Below are positions 59,006 through 64,000 of a stretch of 64,000 bases of DNA, one piece after another (the stretch's first letter is position 1; each line of letters opens with the position of its first letter). This stretch comes from Kiritimatiellia bacterium (GTDB lineage: Bacteria > Verrucomicrobiota > Kiritimatiellia > RFP12 > UBA1067). The translations under genes were made by a program, and so were the position numbers. Location of the stretch: positions 186,001 through 250,000 of the forward strand of contig JAEDKA010000001.1 in the NCBI GenBank assembly GCA_016296065.1. The letters are read 5' to 3'. The notes under the pieces were generated by a model, which was given only the letters and a program-made list of their open reading frames with translations, did no database searches and was not told where the DNA came from.

Positions 59006-59955
59006 AGAAGAAAATAATCTTTATGATTATGGTTTCAATGGGAAGCCTCTTTGTATTTGCGCACAAGAAAGATCCAGACTATCTAAATGCCAGAAGGAAC
59101 GGAGGTGATGCACGTATTGTGCTTTCAATCATCGAAGACGATGGTCGGGCTGTGCCGAATGCCAGTGTGCGCGTATTGATGGGTATGAATTTCCGAGAGC
59201 GGGCATATTACATCAATGGTATGACAGATGAAAATGGAAAGTTCGTCATTGAAGGAAAGACAACAGGCAATGAAATTGAAATCGAAGTTACTAAGGATGG
59301 TTACTATCGCACATCCGATAAAATGTGTTTTGTAGCGATGGGACATGAGTATGACGTAAAAAACGGGAGATGGCAGCCATGGGGCATGGAACTTCAATTG
59401 AAGTTGCGCGCTATTCGCAATCCAATTACACTTGTGGGCGATGTAAACGGCTATTACGTTCCAGAAGCAAACAAATGGATTGGCTTTGACATGAAGCATG
59501 GGGATTGGGTGCTCTCGGGGCACAAAGGGAACACGTCTGATTTCGAAGTATTCCTTGAATGGGATGGCCGTCCGACACAAGATTCGAAGTTGCTGAAATT
59601 ACATTTCAGATCTATTGAGCCAAAAGGAGGATTCTACTATGCCGACTTGACAAAGGAGAGCAGTTTCCGTGGTGTGTATACGGCATCGACAAATGATGTT
59701 CTTCAACGAGCATTTTCTTGCCAGTCGACTCAAAAAGAAGGCCGTATAGTAAAGGTTGGATTGCCGCACTCGAAATTACTTGTGCTTCGTAGCCGATGTG
59801 TTTGCAATCAAGAAGGCGTGTTGATGGAAGCTAATTATTCTGCAATAAATTGGATTGCCGTGGAAGGAACTCGGAAGGGAAACGTTGAAATGCTATTGGC
59901 CTATGCTTTCAACCCCACCCCCAACGACACGAACCTTGAGCCAAAATGATAAAAG
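58770..59955. other. low-GC block spanning the hydrolase tail and the next gene
   Basis: Base composition falls from above 60% GC to roughly mid-40s near 58770 and returns after about 59955. It covers the last 75 residues of the hydrolase protein and all of the 59002 gene, suggesting that both arrived or were exchanged together. Confidence 0.6.
59002..59949 (+). CDS. exported low-GC protein of unknown function with a carboxypeptidase-regulatory-like domain
   Basis: The 315-residue protein has a signal peptide (1-20, ending FVFA) and, at about 35-105, a beta-sandwich resembling carboxypeptidase regulatory domains (AVPNASVRVLMG, GMTDENGKFVIEGKT, VTKDGYY). The rest is unrecognised. It overlaps the hydrolase gene by four bases (ATGA), so it is translationally coupled and likely a partner, chaperone or immunity-like factor for it. 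Codon use is clearly different from flanking genes, pointing to acquisition from elsewhere. Confidence 0.7.
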   Translation: MKKKIIFMIMVSMGSLFVFAHKKDPDYLNARRNGGDARIVLSIIEDDGRAVPNASVRVLMGMNFRERAYYINGMTDENGKFVIEGKTTGNEIEIEVTKDGYYRTSDKMCFVAMGHEYDVKNGRWQPWGMELQLKLRAIRNPITLVGDVNGYYVPEANKWIGFDMKHGDWVLSGHKGNTSDFEVFLEWDGRPTQDSKLLKLHFRSIEPKGGFYYADLTKESSFRGVYTASTNDVLQRAFSCQSTQKEGRIVKVGLPHSKLLVLRSRCVCNQEGVLMEANYSAINWIAVEGTRKGNVEMLLAYAFNPTPNDTNLEPK

Positions 59956-60246
59956 ATGAAACGGCAATGTCAGCGATCAAGGTTCATGGCCGACAATCGG
60001 AGCAGGCTGACGTGGAAGGGCCTGTTCAGGGACGTTGACAACACCGTGAACTTCTACTCCACGCGGGACGAGGTTGTGGCGAACGGCGACGGCAGATGGA
60101 AGTGGCCCCTGGCGGGATGGAAGTTCAGCACATACTACATCAAGACGGATGTCGTCGGGCACCTGCAGGGCGAGGTAGTGTACGGCCCGCGCCGCTACAC
60201 GTCGGCCGAGACTTTTGCGTCGCATGCTCCACATGTCGTTCGGAAT
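59956..60246 (+). pseudogene. fragment of a second hydrolase-domain copy
   Basis: The frame reads RSRLTWKGLF, then VNFYSTRDEVVANGDG, which parallels WPGRF and VNFYSTGDEVLELSDD within the hydrolase domain of the 54611 gene (about bases 58365-58450). It has no nucleophile region and no plausible start of its own, and it runs directly into fcl without a stop. It is the remnant of a paralogous hydrolase gene whose 5' part is gone. GC content is high again, unlike the gene just before it. Confidence 0.65.
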
Positions 60247-60248
60247 TA

Positions 60249-60257
60249 TGATACAAT
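60249..60257 (+). promoter_or_regulatory. extended -10 promoter of fcl, leaderless
   Basis: TGATACAAT ends seven bases before ATG 60265, with ATGCGCC between, as before trpS. Confidence 0.7.
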
Positions 60258-60264
60258 ATGCGCC

Positions 60265-61212
60265 ATGAGACCTGAAGACAGGATATTCGTCGCGGGGCAT
60301 CGCGGCATGGTGGGCTCGGCGTGCGTGCGCGCGCTGAAGGCGGCGGGATTCAACAACATCGTGACGCGCACCCACGCTGAGCTGGATCTCATGGACCAGC
60401 GCGCGGTGCGCGAGTTTTACGAGGCGGAGAAGCCGGACGTCGCCATCATCGCGGCGGCGCGCGTCGGCGGAATCGGCGCGAACAGCGCGGCGAACTCCCG
60501 CTTCCTCTACGAGAACGAGCTCATCGCGCTCAACACGGTGTGGGGCGCGGCGGAGGCGGGCGTGAAGAGGCTCCTCTTCCTCGGCTCTACGTGCATATAT
60601 CCGCGCATGGCGCCTCAGCCGATTCCAGAGTCCGCTCTGCTCACCTCCGAGCTTGAGAAGACCAACGAAGGCTATGCGCTCGCGAAGATATCCGGCCTCA
60701 AGCTCTGCGAGTTCCTCCGTCGTGAAAGGGGCCTTGTCTACCATTCGCTGATGCCGACGAACCTTTACGGGCCTGGCGACAACTACGATATAGAGCACGG
60801 ACATGTCCTGCCGACGATGATACGCAAGTTCGAGACAGCCCGCACCGGAAACGAGCAGAAGGTGACGCTCTGGGGCTCCGGCTCGCCGCTGCGCGAGTTC
60901 CTCCACGTCGACGATCTCGCGTCTGCATGCCTCTTCCTCCTGCAGATGGAGAATCCGCCGGACCTCGTAAACGTCGGCTCGGGACGCGAGGTGACGATTC
61001 GCCAGCTCGCGGAGATGGTGAAGGGAGCGACGGGCTGCAGGGCGTTCATCGAGTGGGACCGCACGAAGCCGGACGGCACGCCGCGCAAGCTCTGCGACAC
61101 ACGGCTCATCCGCTCGCTCGGCTGGTCCCCGAAGATCGATCTCGCGTCCGGACTCCGCCGCACCGTCGACGAATACCGCGCCGAGCTCGCCGCCGGACGC
61201 CTCCGCGTCTGA
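60265..61212 (+). CDS. fcl: GDP-L-fucose synthase
   Basis: The ATG at 60265 gives 315 residues, the normal length; the in-frame upstream stretch belongs to the hydrolase fragment. Motifs: GHRGMVGSA (NADP loop, 10-18), AARVGGIGAN, LGSTCIYP, the catalytic YALAK, and PTNLYGPGDNYD. It epimerises and reduces the Gmd product to GDP-L-fucose. gmd lies about 7 kb upstream at 52211, the pair being split by the decayed and hydrolase regions. The next gene is an alpha-fucosidase. Confidence 0.96.
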   Translation: MRPEDRIFVAGHRGMVGSACVRALKAAGFNNIVTRTHAELDLMDQRAVREFYEAEKPDVAIIAAARVGGIGANSAANSRFLYENELIALNTVWGAAEAGVKRLLFLGSTCIYPRMAPQPIPESALLTSELEKTNEGYALAKISGLKLCEFLRRERGLVYHSLMPTNLYGPGDNYDIEHGHVLPTMIRKFETARTGNEQKVTLWGSGSPLREFLHVDDLASACLFLLQMENPPDLVNVGSGREVTIRQLAEMVKGATGCRAFIEWDRTKPDGTPRKLCDTRLIRSLGWSPKIDLASGLRRTVDEYRAELAAGRLRV

Positions 61213-61228
61213 TAAACAGGAGTAGATA

Positions 61229-62650
61229 ATGATCTCGATAGGCTCGATTGCGCTTCTGGCGCTTACGGTTGGCTTCGGTCCGGTCCCGAAGCCAGGTCCG
61301 GCTCTCGCCGCGCGAATCGCTGCACGCGACTGCGAAGTCTACGGCATCGTCCACTGGGGGCTCAACACCTACACCGACCGCGAATGGGGCTTCGGCGACG
61401 AAAACCCGGAAATGCTCGCGCCGGCGCATTTCGATGCTGACCAGATCGTCGGCGCGTGCCGGGACGGCGGGCTCGCCGGACTCATCGTCGTCGCGAAGCA
61501 CCATGACGGCTTCTGCCTCTGGCCGACGAAGACGACGGACCACAACATCTCGAAGGCTGTCAATTTCCGCGGCGGAAAGGGCGACTACGTGAAGGAAATG
61601 TCCGACGCCTGCCGCCGACATGGACTTAAGTTCGGCGTCTATGTCTCGCCCTGGGACCGTCACGACGCGGACTACGCGACGCCAAAGTATGTCAAGAAGT
61701 ACCACGCGCAGATAAAGGAGCTTCTCGGCGGCGAATACGGCGAAGTGTTCGAGATGTGGTTCGACGGAGCGAACGGAGGCGACGGATGGTACGGCGGCGC
61801 GAAGGAGCGGCGGCGGATCGGCGTCGCATCCGACTACTACCGCTTCCCGGAGGTGTTCCGATTCGTGCGCGAGCTTCAGCCGAAGGCGTGCATCTTCGCG
61901 GGCGAGTCGGACGAGTCGGACTTCCGCTGGCCAGGCAACGAGAGGGGCGAGCTCGATCCGAATTCCTGCGCGACGATCTGCACCGTCGGCGGCTTTGCGG
62001 ACGGCAAGTACGGCAACCCAGAGTACGGCAGGCGCATCAACCGCGGCATGAGGAATTTTGAAAACACTGCGGGACATCCGATGTTCTTCCGCGTCTGCGA
62101 ATGCGACTTCCCGATGCGCCCAGGCTGGTTCTACCACACGAAGGAGCGCGGTCGGACGAAGAGCGCCGCCTACCTGATGCAGCGCTACCTCAACACCGTC
62201 GGCAACGGCGGCACGATGAACATAGGCATCGCGCCGAACAAGGACGGACGCCTCGACGAGGAGGATGTTAAGGCGCTCAAGGGCTTCAAGACGCTGAAGG
62301 ACGCTTTCTTCGGCGATTGCCACGGGAAATGCAACGTGATCGTCGCGTGGGAGGATGTTTCGAACGGCGAGGTGTCGAAAGGCTGGTCGGTCAAATACAA
62401 GGGCAAGGTCGTCGCGTCCGGTGGCACCTTGGGAATCAAGCGCATACGCGTTCTTGACGAGGCGGTGCCGAACAACGACCTCGAATGGAATGGCGTAGAC
62501 ACGGTTGACGTTCCGGGTTGCGGTTACAGCGCCCGTGTGAGCTTCTACTACGCCGATCCCGACCTCGTGAAGCTCGTCAAATCCGCGACGACCGAGAGCG
62601 GCGAGACGGACACTGCGAAGTGGATGACCGCCGGCAGGGAAGGGAAATGA
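61229..62650 (+). CDS. GH29 alpha-L-fucosidase
   Basis: The 473-residue protein has a short signal-like N-terminus (1-19) and the GH29 blocks: YGIVHWGLNTYTDREW, VVAKHHDGFCLW, FGVYVSPWD, and MWFDGANGG with the predicted nucleophile Asp179. A C-terminal beta domain is present. It releases terminal L-fucose from glycans. It begins 16 bases after fcl with ACAGGAG and overlaps uvrB by four bases, so fucose synthesis, fucose release and DNA repair genes share a transcript. Confidence 0.9.
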   Translation: MISIGSIALLALTVGFGPVPKPGPALAARIAARDCEVYGIVHWGLNTYTDREWGFGDENPEMLAPAHFDADQIVGACRDGGLAGLIVVAKHHDGFCLWPTKTTDHNISKAVNFRGGKGDYVKEMSDACRRHGLKFGVYVSPWDRHDADYATPKYVKKYHAQIKELLGGEYGEVFEMWFDGANGGDGWYGGAKERRRIGVASDYYRFPEVFRFVRELQPKACIFAGESDESDFRWPGNERGELDPNSCATICTVGGFADGKYGNPEYGRRINRGMRNFENTAGHPMFFRVCECDFPMRPGWFYHTKERGRTKSAAYLMQRYLNTVGNGGTMNIGIAPNKDGRLDEEDVKALKGFKTLKDAFFGDCHGKCNVIVAWEDVSNGEVSKGWSVKYKGKVVASGGTLGIKRIRVLDEAVPNNDLEWNGVDTVDVPGCGYSARVSFYYADPDLVKLVKSATTESGETDTAKWMTAGREGK

Positions 62651-64000
62651 GCGAGAGCATATTCAGGCTCAAGTCGAAGTTCAAGCCGACCGGCGACCAG
62701 CCGGAGGCGATAGAGAAGCTCTACCAAGGCCTGAAGCGCGGCGACGACAGGCTTGTCCTGCAGGGCGTGACGGGCTCCGGCAAGACGTTCACGATGGCGA
62801 ACCTGATCGCGAAGTGGAACCGTCCGACGCTGATCCTCTCGCACAACAAGACGCTTGCCGCGCAGCTCTTCGCGGAGCTGAAGGAGTTCTTCCCCGAGAA
62901 CGCCGTCGAGTACTTCATCTCGTACTACGACTACTACCAGCCGGAGGCGTACATCCCGCAGACGGACACCTACATCGAGAAGGACGCGTCCGTCAACGAG
63001 GAGATCGAGCGCTACCGCCTCGCCGCGACGAACGCGCTCATCGGACGCCGTGACGTCATCGTAGTTGCGTCCGTGAGCTGCATCTACGGACTCGGCGAGT
63101 CCGACGAATACCGCGACCTCGCCGTGCGGATCGAGCGCGGCTATGCGCCCGGCGGACGCAACGCGCTCCTCGAGCGCCTCGTCGAGGCTCAGTACACGCG
63201 AAACGACTACGACTTCTCCCCCGGAGCGTTCCGCGTGCGCGGCGATGTCGTCGACATCTTCCCCGCATACGAGACGGAGGCGATACGAGTCGAGTTCTTC
63301 GGCGACGAGGTTGACTCCATCTGCGCGCTCGATCCGCTCACCGGAAAGCGCGGCGTCTCCATGCCCGCTGCGGTCGTCACTCCCGCGAAGCAGTTCGTGA
63401 TGGGCAAGGACAAGTTCGAGGCGGCATTCGCGCGCATCGAGGCGGAGCTTGCGGATAGGCTAAAGTTCTTCGCGTCGAAGGGGAAGCTCCTCGAGGCGCA
63501 GCGGCTCAAGGAGCGGACGGAGTACGACATCGAGATGATGCGCGAGCTGGGCTACTGCAACGGAATCGAGAACTACTCGCGCCCGCTCTCCGGCCGCGCG
63601 CCGGGCTCCCCCCCGGAGTGCCTGCTGGACTACTTTCCCGACGACTTCCTCACGATCATCGACGAGAGCCACGTGTCCGTCCCGCAGATTCGCGCGATGT
63701 ACAACGGCGACCAGGCGCGCAAGTCTAAGCTCGTCGAGTTCGGCTTCCGCCTTCCGAGCGCGAAGGACAACCGTCCGCTGACCTTCGACGAATTCAACGC
63801 GAAGGTGCACCAAATCGTCTTTTGCTCGGCGACGCCCGGCGACTACGAGTACGAGCAGTCGAAGACCGTCGCGGAGCAGGTGATACGTCCGACCGGGCTC
63901 CTCGACCCCGTTATCGAGATCCGTCCGCTCGCGAACCAGATCGACGACCTCGTTGCGGAGATCGGCAGGGTCGTCGCGCAGAAGGACCGTGTGTTCGTGA
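62647..64000 (+). CDS. uvrB: UvrABC excinuclease subunit B, N-terminal two thirds
   Basis: The gene starts at ATG 62647, overlapping the fucosidase stop, and runs off the right edge with about 451 residues visible. It has FKPTGDQPEAIEKL, Walker A GVTGSGKTF, the beta-hairpin YYDYYQPEAYIP, DASVNEEIERYR, DESHV (Walker B) and CSATPGDYE. UvrB is the damage-verifying helicase of nucleotide excision repair. The helicase C-terminal half and UVR domain lie beyond the window. Confidence 0.97.
   Translation, partial: MSESIFRLKSKFKPTGDQPEAIEKLYQGLKRGDDRLVLQGVTGSGKTFTMANLIAKWNRPTLILSHNKTLAAQLFAELKEFFPENAVEYFISYYDYYQPEAYIPQTDTYIEKDASVNEEIERYRLAATNALIGRRDVIVVASVSCIYGLGESDEYRDLAVRIERGYAPGGRNALLERLVEAQYTRNDYDFSPGAFRVRGDVVDIFPAYETEAIRVEFFGDEVDSICALDPLTGKRGVSMPAAVVTPAKQFVMGKDKFEAAFARIEAELADRLKFFASKGKLLEAQRLKERTEYDIEMMRELGYCNGIENYSRPLSGRAPGSPPECLLDYFPDDFLTIIDESHVSVPQIRAMYNGDQARKSKLVEFGFRLPSAKDNRPLTFDEFNAKVHQIVFCSATPGDYEYEQSKTVAEQVIRPTGLLDPVIEIRPLANQIDDLVAEIGRVVAQKDRVFV

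Noticed and set aside
1..64000. tRNA or rRNA genes, CRISPR arrays, complete insertion sequences
   Set aside because: No T-loop/CCA patterns, spacer-repeat arrays or transposase motifs were recognised by eye; a covariance-model or repeat search would be decisive.

Overview
The window is a 64 kb piece of a GC-rich (about 60-65%) bacterial chromosome with tightly packed genes. The housekeeping genes (uL, bS and bL ribosomal proteins, RpoA, sigma-54, MurG, UvrB) show a Gram-negative-type bacterium. The long secreted proteins built from lamin-tail, CotH-kinase, LamG-like and GH modules, the SPFH pair and the sialate esterase / fucosidase / GH30 enzymes fit a glycan-feeding member of the PVC superphylum, most likely gut Kiritimatiellota or Lentisphaerota. 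That placement is an inference from gene content; no rRNA or tRNA gene was seen.

Layout. 1-0.5 kb: C-terminal end of a GH30 glycosidase. 0.6-4.0 kb: alpha ribosomal operon rpmJ-rpsM-rpsK-rpsD-rpoA-rplQ, extended by rpsU, preceded by overlapping sigma-70 and sigma-54 consensus promoters and closed by a strong terminator. 4.1-9.7 kb: a CotH/lamin-tail secreted protein and a sialate O-acetylesterase. 9.8-11.1 kb: an EHD/dynamin-like GTPase. 11.3-14.4 kb: rpsA, rpmB, gap. 14.5-17.2 kb (minus): NarL-type two-component pair with an unusual extracytoplasmic sensor. 17.3-19.7 kb: lipoprotein glycerophosphodiesterase plus OPA-family transporter. 19.8-26.4 kb: repeat-rich LamG-like protein, Tat-exported metallo-hydrolase, sodium/solute symporter. 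26.4-30.9 kb: small lipoprotein, proA, murG, sir2, a small unknown and a divergent sigma factor. 31-34 kb: Gly/His/Met-rich exported protein, der, dinB (minus). 34.3-39.3 kb: second CotH/lamin-tail protein. 39.3-44.8 kb: trpS, obg, two SPFH proteins. 44.9-47.6 kb: rpmE, prfA, DUF212 protein, nadE lacking its glutaminase half. 47.6-50.4 kb: an rdgB-UbiA fusion converging on rpoN. 50.6-53.2 kb: gpmI, gmd. 53.2-54.0 kb: non-coding and decayed region with palindromes, an orphan promoter and the collapsed remnant of a type ISP restriction/helicase gene. 54.0-60.2 kb: EF-hand protein, giant alpha/beta-hydrolase protein, low-GC partner gene, and a fragment of a second hydrolase copy. 60.3-64 kb: fcl, GH29 fucosidase, start of uvrB.

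Functional threads. Glycan use (GH30, sialate esterase, GH29, CotH/LTD and LamG proteins, SSS symporter) is interleaved with synthesis of GDP-fucose (gmd, fcl). A clear transcription signature runs through the window: nearly every promoter is an extended -10 (TGNTATAAT, often after a run of T), and at several genes the ATG lies only 6-10 bases beyond it, which predicts leaderless mRNAs. The most unusual points are the perfect sigma-54 consensus before the ribosomal operon, the EHD-like GTPase with membrane helices, the SPFH pair with tandem membrane-proximal modules, the RdgB-UbiA fusion, the glutaminase-less NadE, a palindromic operator shared by two loci near a two-component system, and the mosaic hydrolase cassette at 54-60 kb.
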